Source: Acidobacteriota bacterium
GTDB taxonomy: Bacteria; Acidobacteriota; Terriglobia; Bryobacterales; Bryobacteraceae
Length of the DNA: 36,331 nucleotides
Assembly (NCBI GenBank): GCA_025354885.1
Contig: JANXLY010000167.1
Span: forward strand, 1 to 36,331
Reading direction: 5' to 3'
Position 1 is the first letter of the stretch. Each line of letters begins with the position of its first letter. The notes under the pieces were generated by a model that saw nothing but the letters and a program-made list of their open reading frames with translations, did no database searches and was not told the DNA's origin. A program made the translations under genes and the position numbers. Shown piece by piece: positions 26,038 to 34,738 of the stretch.

Positions 26038-27050
26038 CGCAACACCACAACCTTGCCACTCCGCACGCTCTCCCGTGCCGCCACCAAAATCTCGGTAGCA
26101 ACCAGATTGTTCCCAAGACTCGACAATCCTCCCGGCTGCATCTTCCTTCGCGTCACCGCCTTCAGGTAGGAAATCGAATCCGCCTCATCCGGCTTCAATT
26201 CCGCCGGCACAATCGTTTCTTCCAACTTGTCACCCACCTTCCGCCGCCGGACACTGTTCCCCCCAAAGGCGTGCGCATAAGCCTTCTCGCCATAAACTTC
26301 AAAATCCTTGCGGCTGAAGGGCCAATTCCAGCTCCCCTCGATAATCCCCTGAGCCCCTTCATATTCCACCAGCACCGTCGCCTCGTCATCCACCTTCGCG
26401 TAGATTTCCGGCTTGTTCCGCTTCACACTCGCCACCACCCGCAGCGGCTTCTGATTGTCCATCATCCAGGTCATCAGATTCGCCCCGTAGCAGCCAAAGT
26501 CAAACAGCGCACCCGCGCCGTTGCGCACCGGATCTGTCAACCACCCCAGAAACTCCGGCCCCACACCAATCTCCTTCGGCCCCTGGTGCCCATCCATCGC
26601 CACCATCTTCCGTATTCGCCCTGCTGCCTTCTCTTCTTTGAAAAAACGCCACAACTCAGCATGGCTCCTGTACCAGGTGGTCTCATAATTCACAAAAATC
26701 GCTATCCCGGCCGAAGCCGACAGCTTTGCCATCTCCCTTGCATCTTCATTCGTCGTCGCCAGCGGCTTCTCCATCATCATCGGCAGTTTGAGCGCAGCGC
26801 ACAGCTTAGCCACTTCCAGATGCCGGTCGGTCGAAGTAAAGCACGCCACGGCTTCTACCTTTTCGCCCTTCAGCTTCGCCCGGTCTTCAAAAACAATCGG
26901 CCCCACCACTTCCACATCCGTCCGTTTCCTGGCTGCATTCAAAAAACCGTTCACGTGCCCGTGCTCGGTGCCCACCACCGCAACCCGAAACTTTGTCTCT
27001 TGGGCGGCCAAAAGCACCGGGGCCGCTAAAAATTCTCTGCGCTGAATCAT
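26034..27050 (-). CDS. Gfo/Idh/MocA family oxidoreductase
   Basis: A 338-residue family member. The N-terminus MIQRREFLAAPVLLAAQ is a short Tat-like leader (RREF) and the protein may be exported. The Rossmann domain is slightly unusual: it has VAVVGTEHGHVNGFLNAA in place of the common GxGxxG. The EKPLATTNED motif carries the conserved Lys-Pro, and the C-terminal domain has GAGALFDFGCYGANLMTWMMD. The EHGH insertion in the nucleotide loop is shared by some Acidobacteria and Planctomycetes paralogues; NAD binding could be altered. It overlaps the doubtful plus-strand frame by a few bases and is divergent from the secreted protein gene at 27100. Confidence 0.9.
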   Translation of the reverse strand: MIQRREFLAAPVLLAAQETKFRVAVVGTEHGHVNGFLNAARKRTDVEVVGPIVFEDRAKLKGEKVEAVACFTSTDRHLEVAKLCAALKLPMMMEKPLATTNEDAREMAKLSASAGIAIFVNYETTWYRSHAELWRFFKEEKAAGRIRKMVAMDGHQGPKEIGVGPEFLGWLTDPVRNGAGALFDFGCYGANLMTWMMDNQKPLRVVASVKRNKPEIYAKVDDEATVLVEYEGAQGIIEGSWNWPFSRKDFEVYGEKAYAHAFGGNSVRRRKVGDKLEETIVPAELKPDEADSISYLKAVTRRKMQPGGLSSLGNNLVATEILVAARESVRSGKVVVLR

Positions 27051-27099
27051 GCGCCTATTCTACTGAAATTTATTCTTGCAGCCGATAGCTCTGATAGCC

Positions 27100-28242
27100 A
27101 TGGTATTTCAACGCATTCTCGCTACACTCGCAATTTCAGCTTTCGTACTCGGTGCAGAGACGGACTATCGTTTTGCCTTTCCGCAATCCGAAATTCTCTT
27201 CGGTATGGACGTCAAATGGCTCATGAAAAGCCCCTTCGGCGAAACGATGCGTACCCAGCTCAAAGCCAATATGGGCGAATTGAAGCCCCTCGAACCACTG
27301 CTCGACCAGATCGATGCCATCTATTTTTCTGCCGCTTCAAAAAACAAGCAGGGCAGCGACCTCATCATGCTGCTGAAAGGCCGCTTTGAAGAAGCAAAAC
27401 TGATCGAACTGGCGGCCAATCAGGGCTTCCGCATGGAACAATGGGGCAAAACAAAGATTTTATTGCAACCCAGGGCCAGAATCGCGCCTTCCAAAAAGCT
27501 CAGATTGCAGAAAACCAGCAACGAAAACGGAGATTTCAATCTTTCGATGCCCACTGGCAAACCAGCCTTTGCCCTCTACGACAACAAGAGCATCATCATC
27601 GGCGAAGAATCGCCCCTTCGCGTCGCACTCGAACGCATGGATACAGGCCTCACCCCGCAAGGCAACCCTCTCTTTGAACGCGCCAGAGACCTCGAAGCGG
27701 CCAACGATCTTTGGCTTGTAGGCAATACAGCTCCGCTCAATCTCAATGCAGCTCCCGGAGCCAAAAACGCCGACCCTATGACCCAGCTCGCCAGCCAGGT
27801 GCGCAATTTCGCCATCGGTATTTCGGTACGCCGCAACCTCGCCATAGACCTTCAGCTCCACACCACTTCGCCCAAAGCAGCCGAGCAGATGCTCGACCTG
27901 ATGAAGGGTGCCATAGCGATGGCCCAAATGAGTGCCAAACCCGAAGATGCCTTCCCCATCGACCTCGACAAGGCAGTCCAAATCAGTGCCAGCGGAAGCA
28001 TGCTTCGCGCTTCGATTGCCATCGAGCAGGCTGATGTCGACAAATTGATGGCCAGCAGCTTCCTTCCCTCAAACGGCAAACCAAAGCCTGCTTCCCCACA
28101 AGTTGCTCTTTCTATACCGCAAGTACCGACGTCTGTTCGCCCTGTTGCTCCCCCTGTCGTTGTCAAACCTGTAGAACCAGTCCGTAAGACTGTCGTCATC
28201 TACGGCCTCCCCGGCGGGCCCAGAGAGATTCCGGTCAACTAA
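27100..28242 (+). CDS. Secreted protein of unknown function with Pro-rich C-terminus
   Basis: The ATG at 27100 begins a signal peptide (VFQRILATLAISAFVLGAE); an upstream TTG at 27076 is in frame but gives a poorer leader. The 380-residue product has a mature domain of alternating strands and helices (QSEILFGMDVKWLMKSPFGE, AIYFSAASKNKQGSDLIMLLKG). Its C-terminal 65 residues are rich in Pro and Val (RPVAPPVVVKPVEPVRK). No family I recognise applies. Its start lies 49 bp from the divergent Gfo/Idh/MocA gene, so their promoters must be compact or overlapping. Confidence 0.7.
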   Translation: MVFQRILATLAISAFVLGAETDYRFAFPQSEILFGMDVKWLMKSPFGETMRTQLKANMGELKPLEPLLDQIDAIYFSAASKNKQGSDLIMLLKGRFEEAKLIELAANQGFRMEQWGKTKILLQPRARIAPSKKLRLQKTSNENGDFNLSMPTGKPAFALYDNKSIIIGEESPLRVALERMDTGLTPQGNPLFERARDLEAANDLWLVGNTAPLNLNAAPGAKNADPMTQLASQVRNFAIGISVRRNLAIDLQLHTTSPKAAEQMLDLMKGAIAMAQMSAKPEDAFPIDLDKAVQISASGSMLRASIAIEQADVDKLMASSFLPSNGKPKPASPQVALSIPQVPTSVRPVAPPVVVKPVEPVRKTVVIYGLPGGPREIPVN

Positions 28243-28287
28243 GCTACTCTTTCCTCAAAGCTTTCGTCAGCTAAGCTAAGGTCAGTT

Positions 28288-29316
28288 GTGAATTCACCTG
28301 ACACGAATCACCATCTACCCGGACTCAGCCTCGTCAAAAAAACAATCCGCCTCGGCATCGTAGGCTGCGGTCAGTTGGTACGGGAGGTGCACCTCCCCAT
28401 CCTTTCGAGGATGAGGACAGTTCAGGTATGTGCCCTCTACGACACAAATCCCGCATCGCTCGAGGCCTGCGCCCGCTTGGCACCCCAGGCAATTCACTAT
28501 TCCTGGATCGAAGACTTGTTGGCCCAGCCACATCTCGATGCAGTGCTGGTTGCTTCCCCAAGCGGATGCCACGCCCTTCACGCAATCGCAGTCCTCGAGG
28601 CGGACAAAGCACTCTATCTCGAAAAACCCATGGCCACTTCTCTGGCCGAGGCCCGTAGCATTCTCGCTGCTGCCCAACTCAGCGACAAACCCGCCATGAT
28701 GGGCTTTAATTATCGATTCCATCCCCTCGTCCAATCCGCCAAAAATCAGTTGAGCGGTCGCACCATAGACGAGGTCAGGTCCATTTTTTCCATTGCCCAG
28801 CGGCCGCTGCCGGACTGGAAAAAGCATCGCGCAACCGGCGGCGGCGCGCTCCTCGACTTCGGCTCCCACCACCTCGACTTACTCACTTACATCCTCGATC
28901 AACCCATCGCTGCTGTCGAGGCCACTATCTCATCGCAGATTTCCGAACAAGACACTGTCGAACTCAACATACTCTTTGCAAACGGAACCACAGCTAGTGG
29001 CTTCTATTCGCTTTGCGCCACCGAACAGGACAACATCGAGATCCTCGCCTCCGGTCTCAAAATCCGCATCGCCCGCTACCGGCCGCTAGACTTCCCCATC
29101 TTCCCGCTCACCAGATTCATCCGCTACCACGTCGACCGGCTCCGCTCCCCCTGGCACGAGGTTTCCTTTCAACTCTCGCTCGCCGCCTGGTGCAATTCCA
29201 TCCAGATCGGCAGCACCCCTCCAGTTAACCTAAACGACGGTTACAACTCGATGCTCGCCATCCATGCCGCAGAATCATCTGCCTTGAGCGGCAACATCGT
29301 CCACATCGAGCAATAG
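28288..29316 (+). CDS. Gfo/Idh/MocA family oxidoreductase, likely linked to glycan synthesis
   Basis: A 342-residue NAD(P)-dependent oxidoreductase without an export signal. GTG at 28288 is supported by AAGG 7 bp upstream. The Rossmann motif is LGIVGCGQLVREVHLP, followed by LVASPSGCHALHAI, YLEKPMATSLAEA and a C-terminal domain with GGGALLDFGSHHLDLLTYIL. The paired His in SHHLD is typical of the active site. Its neighbours are glycosyltransferases and a flavoenzyme, and cytosolic members of this family often make nucleotide-sugar precursors. That role is inferred. It ends with a 42 bp tail-to-tail overlap with the GT2 gene. Confidence 0.9.
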   Translation: MNSPDTNHHLPGLSLVKKTIRLGIVGCGQLVREVHLPILSRMRTVQVCALYDTNPASLEACARLAPQAIHYSWIEDLLAQPHLDAVLVASPSGCHALHAIAVLEADKALYLEKPMATSLAEARSILAAAQLSDKPAMMGFNYRFHPLVQSAKNQLSGRTIDEVRSIFSIAQRPLPDWKKHRATGGGALLDFGSHHLDLLTYILDQPIAAVEATISSQISEQDTVELNILFANGTTASGFYSLCATEQDNIEILASGLKIRIARYRPLDFPIFPLTRFIRYHVDRLRSPWHEVSFQLSLAAWCNSIQIGSTPPVNLNDGYNSMLAIHAAESSALSGNIVHIEQ

Positions 29317-30279
29317 CTTTCTTTCCCCGGGCACAACAGATTCAATCCGCTTCAATTCAAAATATGTGTATTTCGCAAACACGTCGCCTGTGCCCCATAT
29401 ACTCCCAATGGCCTCTCCATAGGCATGACAGAAGAGCCCCAACAGCAACAGCGGAATCGCTGGATAAAATCGAGCTTCTTTCCTGTTGGCCGCACTGCCC
29501 AAACGATCGAAAATTCGCTTGAGTCGTAGCGGCGGTACCAACCAGAATCCTCCGCCATAAAGGCAGCGCTTCCAAAACGGAAAACTCTCCGCCCTCATGC
29601 CGCCAAAAATTCTGCCACCCAGATAGGATTGGCGAACAAAAGCTCCACTTTTCGAAATATTCAGGTGCTGGGTTGAAGTTCCCGCCTCCAGATAGATTCG
29701 GTGTCCTCCTTGAACCAGTTGATCGTGCAACAATCCTTCTGACAAAAGCCCCTCCACCAGATCCGCGCCTAGCTCAAGGAGTAACTCTCTTTTGTAACTC
29801 GAATTGTGGCCCGCTCCGCGTCGCGCCTCTTTGCTTTCCGAAACCCCAAACCACTCCACAAAACACATCAGGAAATTGGCGCAGCTTGTCAAAGTACCCG
29901 GATTGCCGTTCTCGATCCGTGGCCCAACCACAGCCCATTCCCCTCGATGAGCAACAAGCAGCCGCTCCGCCCAATTCGCTTCCGGATAGCTGTGATCCTC
30001 AGCCAGAACTACGATCCTGCCATCTGCTGCCCTCACCCCTGCCGCCCAACCGACCGCACCCGTTGGAATCGATTCTAAAACTACAATTTTCGAAAATCGA
30101 AACCCCGCAATCACCTCCCTATCCAGACGCTGCTGGCCCCCGGAACTGGTAACCACAACCAGCTGCATCCGATCCAGTGCGGTTTGGGCCCGCAAGTGCC
30201 GCAAGATCTTTCGAATCGCTGCAAACTCGCCAACCAGATTCAACACTACGGAAATTTCAATGTCTGCCAGTCCGGCCAT
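29275..30279 (-). CDS. Family 2 glycosyltransferase
   Basis: A GT-A-fold glycosyltransferase of 334 residues. I chose the ATG at 30279 because it overlaps the stop of the preceding gene (TGATG), a coupled start; the frame is open 20 codons further upstream, inside that gene. The N-terminal ISVVLNLVGEFAAIRKILRHL-like region (quoted once, 21 residues cut to ISVVLNLVGEF) is the nucleotide-binding beta-alpha unit. GRIVVLAEDHSYPEANW has an Asp-containing metal-binding motif (EDH), and the SKEARRGAGHNSSYKRELL segment includes the acceptor region. A hydrophobic C-terminal segment (YPAIPLLLLGLFC) may attach it to the membrane. It probably adds a sugar to a lipid-linked precursor made or flipped by the neighbouring membrane enzyme. 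The sugar is unknown. Confidence 0.82.
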   Translation of the reverse strand: MAGLADIEISVVLNLVGEFAAIRKILRHLRAQTALDRMQLVVVTSSGGQQRLDREVIAGFRFSKIVVLESIPTGAVGWAAGVRAADGRIVVLAEDHSYPEANWAERLLVAHRGEWAVVGPRIENGNPGTLTSCANFLMCFVEWFGVSESKEARRGAGHNSSYKRELLLELGADLVEGLLSEGLLHDQLVQGGHRIYLEAGTSTQHLNISKSGAFVRQSYLGGRIFGGMRAESFPFWKRCLYGGGFWLVPPLRLKRIFDRLGSAANRKEARFYPAIPLLLLGLFCHAYGEAIGSIWGTGDVFAKYTYFELKRIESVVPGERKLLLDVDDVAAQGR

Positions 30280-31805
30280 CACTTCAAGACTCTTCGTTGA
30301 TAGATTTTCACTTCCCCGTTTACAGACACAAGATTCCAATCTTGCAACTCTGCGATCAGGAGTTTCTGATGAGGTGCTGCTTCCATCTCCGGGCGCATAT
30401 GCAGCACCACCCAGTCCACCCCATTCCGTTCCAGCAATTTCGCCACTTCGCTCCGCTCACTGGCCAACAGCTTCAGATCACCACCCATCCAGGTTGTGCT
30501 TTGCAGAAGCTTGTTTGCTCGAAGGATCATGATTCCGGGCTTCGGTGTCCGCATCGCCATTTCACTAATCAACGCCCCCTCCCCACCTCCGTTCGAGCTT
30601 ACAAGAACCTTTGCCCCCGCAACGCCAATCTTCGCTGCCAACCACTCCCCGGCAGCTACAAAGCCCACCTGCGATTTTGTCGGCACCGGCGAAATCCAGT
30701 ACGCACCTAGCAGGCAGACAGCCAATATCCCAACGCTCTTCCACAGTCGAAAGTCTTTCATCGCTACGGCTGCCGAAAAGCAAAACACCGGAATGACAGC
30801 CAGCATCAACCGCGCTTCCGTATGGGGCGAAAGAAAACTCAAGAACAGCCAGCATGCCAGCGGTAACACCGCCACCGCCGGCATTCGCTTCGTCCATCCT
30901 TTCCACGTTCCAGCAATGGCGATCAGGAAAATACCATAACCGGCAATTGCCGTTATTCCAAGGCCATTGCTAAGCGCACTCCAAAACCTGCGCGCCCACA
31001 AATTTGTAGTATGTCCAGGCACAATTTCACCCTGCACATATTCCCAGGCAAACAGATACCAGGGTGCAGCAATCAGCAACACACAAAGCAGCGGCGCCCA
31101 GAATTTCGCCTCCAGCACTTTCCGGTATTGCCCTGTAAACAAGATCCACAGCCCGGGCACCAGCCCAAGGACAAAAGCGTTTCCCTTCACCATCACCGCC
31201 GCTGCCGCGCTCAGGCCAAAAGCAGCACCCCATTTTAAAGACAAATCACTCAGCCATCGATCACACAAAACAGCACTCACCAGAATCGCAACCGCCGTCA
31301 TGGGATCAGAGCTGATCTCGATTGTTGATATCAGGCTTTGAGGCACGCAACTCACCACCACCCCGGCACACCCCGCCAGCCCCCAGCCTAGCCCCTCTCG
31401 ACGGCACAACCAGCTGCAGAACAACCCAGGCAAAGGCGCTATCACCAAGGCAAAGACTACAATGCTCGATCGGCTCAGGCCCGCAACCGCAATCCACACC
31501 GCCTCGAAAAAATAGAATACGGGCGGCCAATGCCCAATCGCAAAATAAGGGTAATGAGCGTAATAATCCGAGGCAAATTCCATCGCTCCTTTCCCCTCCC
31601 AAACACCTCTGGTTAAATACTGTTCCACCATGATGCCCGTCACCACATGCGAAGCTTCGTCAGCACCCAGGAACTCTGCCGAAAACACGCCCAAAATGAA
31701 GGCCACACCCAGAAGCACCGTCAGATTCAGCAGAAAACAGATCCCGAATCGACAGGTATCTGATTTCCAGCCCAGGAACCATTCTAAGTACTTCTTCACC
31801 TGCAT
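30279..31805 (-). CDS. Integral membrane glycosyltransferase (GT-C, PMT/ArnT-like)
   Basis: The ATG at 31805 is the best start; a TTG four codons upstream is open. The 508-residue protein has about ten transmembrane segments and a soluble C-terminal domain. The first external loop contains EFLGADEASH, with the acidic pair placed as in GT39/GT83 polyprenyl-phosphate-dependent enzymes (Asp-Glu). The loop continues with YAHYPYFAIGHWPP, also typical. It likely moves a sugar from a polyprenyl carrier onto a glycan or lipid at the outer face. The C-terminal soluble region includes GVDWVVLHMRPE. It is translationally coupled to the GT2 gene and divergent from the flavoenzyme gene, with only 38 bp between the starts. 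Confidence 0.85.
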   Translation of the reverse strand: MQVKKYLEWFLGWKSDTCRFGICFLLNLTVLLGVAFILGVFSAEFLGADEASHVVTGIMVEQYLTRGVWEGKGAMEFASDYYAHYPYFAIGHWPPVFYFFEAVWIAVAGLSRSSIVVFALVIAPLPGLFCSWLCRREGLGWGLAGCAGVVVSCVPQSLISTIEISSDPMTAVAILVSAVLCDRWLSDLSLKWGAAFGLSAAAAVMVKGNAFVLGLVPGLWILFTGQYRKVLEAKFWAPLLCVLLIAAPWYLFAWEYVQGEIVPGHTTNLWARRFWSALSNGLGITAIAGYGIFLIAIAGTWKGWTKRMPAVAVLPLACWLFLSFLSPHTEARLMLAVIPVFCFSAAVAMKDFRLWKSVGILAVCLLGAYWISPVPTKSQVGFVAAGEWLAAKIGVAGAKVLVSSNGGGEGALISEMAMRTPKPGIMILRANKLLQSTTWMGGDLKLLASERSEVAKLLERNGVDWVVLHMRPEMEAAPHQKLLIAELQDWNLVSVNGEVKIYQRRVLK

Positions 31806-31824
31806 GTTAATATACAAAAGTCCA

Positions 31825-31831
31825 GAGGAGG
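31825..31831 (+). promoter_or_regulatory. Strong Shine-Dalgarno deciding a non-ATG start
   Basis: GAGGAGG at 31825-31831 is the only ribosome-binding match before the flavoenzyme frame. The TTG at 31844 is 12 bp away, longer than usual; an in-frame ATT at 31841 (9 bp) and ATA at 31838 (6 bp) have better spacing but are rare initiators. No ATG or GTG lies between the previous in-frame stop (31808-31810) and the conserved FAD-binding motif. Confidence 0.55.
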
Positions 31832-31843
31832 GTCTGGATAATT

Positions 31844-33355
31844 TTGCCGTCCAAGTCTAAGTCAATCGCTTCGAAACACACCTGCATTATTGGTGGTGGA
31901 CCTGCTGGGCTCACTACCGCATATGAACTCACGCGCAACGGAAGCCGAGCCACGGTCCTCGAGCAGGGTACCCAGGCCGGAGGACTCTCGCGTACAGAAA
32001 ACTACAAAGGCTTTCTCTTCGATATTGGAGGGCACCGTTTCTTCACCAAAGTGCCCGTGGTTTTGCAAATGTGGCGCACCGTTCTCGCCGACGACCTCCT
32101 CGTCCGCCCCCGTCTCTCCCGTGTTTTCTACAACGGCCATTTCTATCGTTATCCCCTCGACGCCTTCGATACCGTCCGCAAACTCGGCATCCTGGAATCC
32201 TTCCTCAGCATGTGCTCCTATGCCCGTGCCAGATGTTTTCAGCAACCGCACGAAGAAGACCTTGAAACCTGGTTGATCAATCGCTTTGGCAAACGCTTAT
32301 ATGAGCGCTTTTTCAAGACCTACACCGAGAAGGTCTGGGGAATGAAGTGTTCTGAAATCAGTGCCGATTGGGCTGCCCAGCGCATTAAAGGCCTTTCGAT
32401 GGGCGCTTTGCTTCGCAATTTCTTCCATAAAGTCTTTCCCGCCAAAGATACTCCCGAGTTGAAGACCCTGATCGAAGAGTTTCTTTACCCCCGCCAGGGC
32501 CCAGGGATGATGTGGGAACGCACCGCCAAACTGATCGAGGGCATGGGCAGTGAAGTTCAATACAACGCCAAAGTGGAGGCGATCACCTGGCAGCCCGGCG
32601 CCGTCACTGGCGTCCGCGTCAATGGCCATCTGCACGTCGCCGACCACTACGTCAGCACGATGCCCATGCGCACCCTGGTTGCCCGCCTCGATCCAGCGGC
32701 ACCCCCGGAACTCAAGATTGTCGAAAGCCTGCGCTATCGCGACTTCATCACGGTTGCCGTCGTCCTGCGTTGCCCCAGTCCCTTCCCGGACAACTGGATC
32801 TATGTGCATGACCCCGGCGTCCGTGTGGGCCGCATTCAGAATTTCAAGAATTGGAGCCCCGAGATGGTGCCAGACCCCGCTCTCACCTGCCTCGGCCTCG
32901 AATACTTCACATTCGAGAACGATGACCTTTGGTCTATGTCTGATGCGGATCTGCTCGCTCTCGCCGCAAAAGAACTCGAAACTCTTGGCCTGACCAAAGC
33001 CGCGCTGGCGATCGATGGCAAGGTCATTCGCGTTCCCAAAGCATATCCGGTGTATGACGACGTTTATATCGAGGCGATCGCCGCCGTACGCAAATTTATT
33101 GAAACCCAGCTCCCCAATCTACAGTGCGCTGGCCGCAATGGAATGCACCGATACAACAATCAGGATCACTCGATGCTCACCGGCATGCTTGCCGCCCGCA
33201 ACATCTTAGGCCTTGGAGAACACAATCTCTGGCAGGTCAACGCCGATGACGACTACCACGAAGACGGCTTCGCACTCAGCGCAGAAGCAGTGGAGCATAT
33301 GGAGCAGACACAACCTCATGTCCCCACAAGAGTTGTGGCCAGCAGCGGCTCATAA
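31844..33355 (+). CDS. FAD-dependent oxidoreductase, protoporphyrinogen-oxidase / galactopyranose-mutase-like
   Basis: A 503-residue flavoenzyme of the amine-oxidase superfamily. TTG at 31844 is used because no ATG precedes the FAD-binding CIIGGGPAGLTTAYELTRNG (residues of about 14-33). GGLSRT follows in the same fold. Residues 90-250 include WLINRFGKRLYERFFKTYTEKVWGM (quoted in two parts: FGKRLYERFFKTYTE and KVWGMKCSEIS), a pattern seen in mutase-like enzymes of glycan clusters. The C-terminal RYNNQDHSMLTGMLAARNILG contains the second flavin-contact region. The neighbouring glycosyltransferases make a nucleotide-sugar or lipid-linked sugar substrate more likely than heme synthesis. This is an inference, and the reaction is undetermined. 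Confidence 0.88.
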   Translation: MPSKSKSIASKHTCIIGGGPAGLTTAYELTRNGSRATVLEQGTQAGGLSRTENYKGFLFDIGGHRFFTKVPVVLQMWRTVLADDLLVRPRLSRVFYNGHFYRYPLDAFDTVRKLGILESFLSMCSYARARCFQQPHEEDLETWLINRFGKRLYERFFKTYTEKVWGMKCSEISADWAAQRIKGLSMGALLRNFFHKVFPAKDTPELKTLIEEFLYPRQGPGMMWERTAKLIEGMGSEVQYNAKVEAITWQPGAVTGVRVNGHLHVADHYVSTMPMRTLVARLDPAAPPELKIVESLRYRDFITVAVVLRCPSPFPDNWIYVHDPGVRVGRIQNFKNWSPEMVPDPALTCLGLEYFTFENDDLWSMSDADLLALAAKELETLGLTKAALAIDGKVIRVPKAYPVYDDVYIEAIAAVRKFIETQLPNLQCAGRNGMHRYNNQDHSMLTGMLAARNILGLGEHNLWQVNADDDYHEDGFALSAEAVEHMEQTQPHVPTRVVASSGS

Positions 33356-33378
33356 GCCGCTAGTTCCTAAGAACCCTT

Positions 33379-33786
33379 TTAAACCCCCGGACCGCTCTCC
33401 CGTGCCCGCATCTTCTCTTCCCGTTCGCGTTCCATCTTTTCAAATTCAGCCATCTGTTCCGGCTTCAGAAATTTCCTGATTTTGTCCACCTGCCCCTGGT
33501 GAATCTTGTCCATTTCAGGCTTGTAGCGTTGCCGCAACAACCGATACTCCACTCGCGTTTCATCCAGCGTATCGTCCAGTTGCTTCATCTGCTCTTCCGT
33601 CATTCGCAGCCGCGTGAGCATGCTATCGACATAGCGCTTGCGCCAGTCGTCATTATTCCTCGCAGGTATCGCCTTCGCACTTACACTTTCCGTTGAATAC
33701 AAAACGTGCCCCAGGACCCCCGACGCCAAGCCACCAGCAAATATCAAACCAAAATACAGCGCAACTTTTCCTCCGGAAATTTGCAT
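33379..33786 (-). CDS. Periplasmic Spy/CpxP-like helical protein
   Basis: A 135-residue protein with an N-terminal membrane or signal helix (KVALYFGLIFAGGLASGVLG) and a long helical, highly charged domain. The LRMTEEQMKQLDD segment and the later LKPEQMAEFEKME segment resemble the LTxEQ repeats of CpxP/Spy and related periplasmic heavy-metal-sensor proteins. Such proteins damp an envelope stress signal or act as chaperones. Its ATG overlaps the stop of the anti-sigma-like gene by one base (TAATG), so it is a part of the ECF operon. Confidence 0.75.
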   Translation of the reverse strand: MQISGGKVALYFGLIFAGGLASGVLGHVLYSTESVSAKAIPARNNDDWRKRYVDSMLTRLRMTEEQMKQLDDTLDETRVEYRLLRQRYKPEMDKIHQGQVDKIRKFLKPEQMAEFEKMEREREEKMRARESGPGV

Positions 33787-34121
33787 TAACGCTCGCCCCC
33801 AAACCTCACCGGTTTCGCTTTCGCCACATAGGCCACATCCAGAAAATAGTCCTCGCTGATCTCATCCGTCAGCTTCTCAATATAAGCCCTCTGCGGTAGC
33901 GGATTGGGATTCCGGTACAGCATCACTCCCAGGATCATCACCATCACAACCGTCGCGCTGGCAAACGAATTCGCCATCCGCCAAAACCATGTTTCCGACT
34001 TCCGTCGGGCTTCGATCCTCGCCCACACTCCAGGCATGAAGTTCGCACCCGCTTCTACCTCCGGACAGGCCTGCCGGTACTCAACAAAAAGCTCATCCAG
34101 TTGTTGATCGTGATTCTTCAT
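33786..34121 (-). CDS. Single-span membrane protein, candidate anti-sigma factor
   Basis: A 111-residue protein with a cytoplasmic N-terminus of about 45 residues, a membrane helix at about 50-68 (SFASATVVMVMILGVMLY) and a short external tail. The N-terminal segment has no HxxxCxxC zinc motif, so it is not a ZAS-type anti-sigma factor by sequence, but position and topology fit one. The ATG lies within the sigma gene, 29 bp before its stop, behind a GAAGGGAAAAG ribosome-binding element. Overlapping starts of this type are common for sigma/anti-sigma pairs. The assignment rests on context and topology only. Confidence 0.7.
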   Translation of the reverse strand: MKNHDQQLDELFVEYRQACPEVEAGANFMPGVWARIEARRKSETWFWRMANSFASATVVMVMILGVMLYRNPNPLPQRAYIEKLTDEISEDYFLDVAYVAKAKPVRFGGER

Positions 34122-34695
34122 CTTTTCCCTTCACTTCTTTCGATTTCTCAAACGCTTTCAGCACCCGTTGCCGGGCCCGAAACAACCTCACCTTGAGAGC
34201 GCTTTCATTAGCACCGTAAATCTGTTCCAATTCCTTGATCGAAAGGCCTTCCACTTCTTTCAACATTAACAAGAGCCGGTCTTCCTCGCTCACACCGCTC
34301 AAGAGCCAGTGCACGAAGTCGCGCAGCGTAGATTGCCGCTCGTCCGACTTGCCTTTCAATTTGCCAGCCGACGCATCGGCCATCACCAGCTGCGCTTCGC
34401 TCAGATCCGCCATGCGGCTCTCCTTGCGACGCTTCGTCTTGCGCATGTAGTCGTATGCCGCATTTACCGTCAACCGGTACAACCACCGATCAAACAGTTC
34501 TACGTCAGACAACTGCTTCAGCGAAAAATATAAACGCAAAAATACATCCTGCGCCACATCTTCCACATCCTCTGGTTTACCAATCAAACGCCCGACAATG
34601 GACATCACGCGCTTGCGGCAGCCAGCCACCAATTCATTAAACGCGACTTCATCTCCGGATTGGGCGCGCGCAACGAGTTGTGGATCTGCGTTCAT
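34093..34695 (-). CDS. ECF sigma factor
   Basis: An extracytoplasmic-function sigma factor of 200 residues. Region 2 (about 15-85) has FNELVAGCRKRVMSIVGRL and DVEDVAQDVFLRLYF; region 4 (about 125-185) has LLLMLKEVEGLSIKELEQIYGAN followed by the recognition helix ESALKVRLFRARQRVLK. There is no region 3. It begins 43 bp after the TonB-dependent receptor stop on the same strand and overlaps the anti-sigma-like gene. A signal could pass from the surface receptor or periplasm through the membrane protein to this factor. Confidence 0.92.
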   Translation of the reverse strand: MNADPQLVARAQSGDEVAFNELVAGCRKRVMSIVGRLIGKPEDVEDVAQDVFLRLYFSLKQLSDVELFDRWLYRLTVNAAYDYMRKTKRRKESRMADLSEAQLVMADASAGKLKGKSDERQSTLRDFVHWLLSGVSEEDRLLLMLKEVEGLSIKELEQIYGANESALKVRLFRARQRVLKAFEKSKEVKGKDEESRSTTG

Positions 34696-34738
34696 TGGTA
34701 TAGGCGCGTCGTGGTCAGATAGCGTTACCTATCAACTT

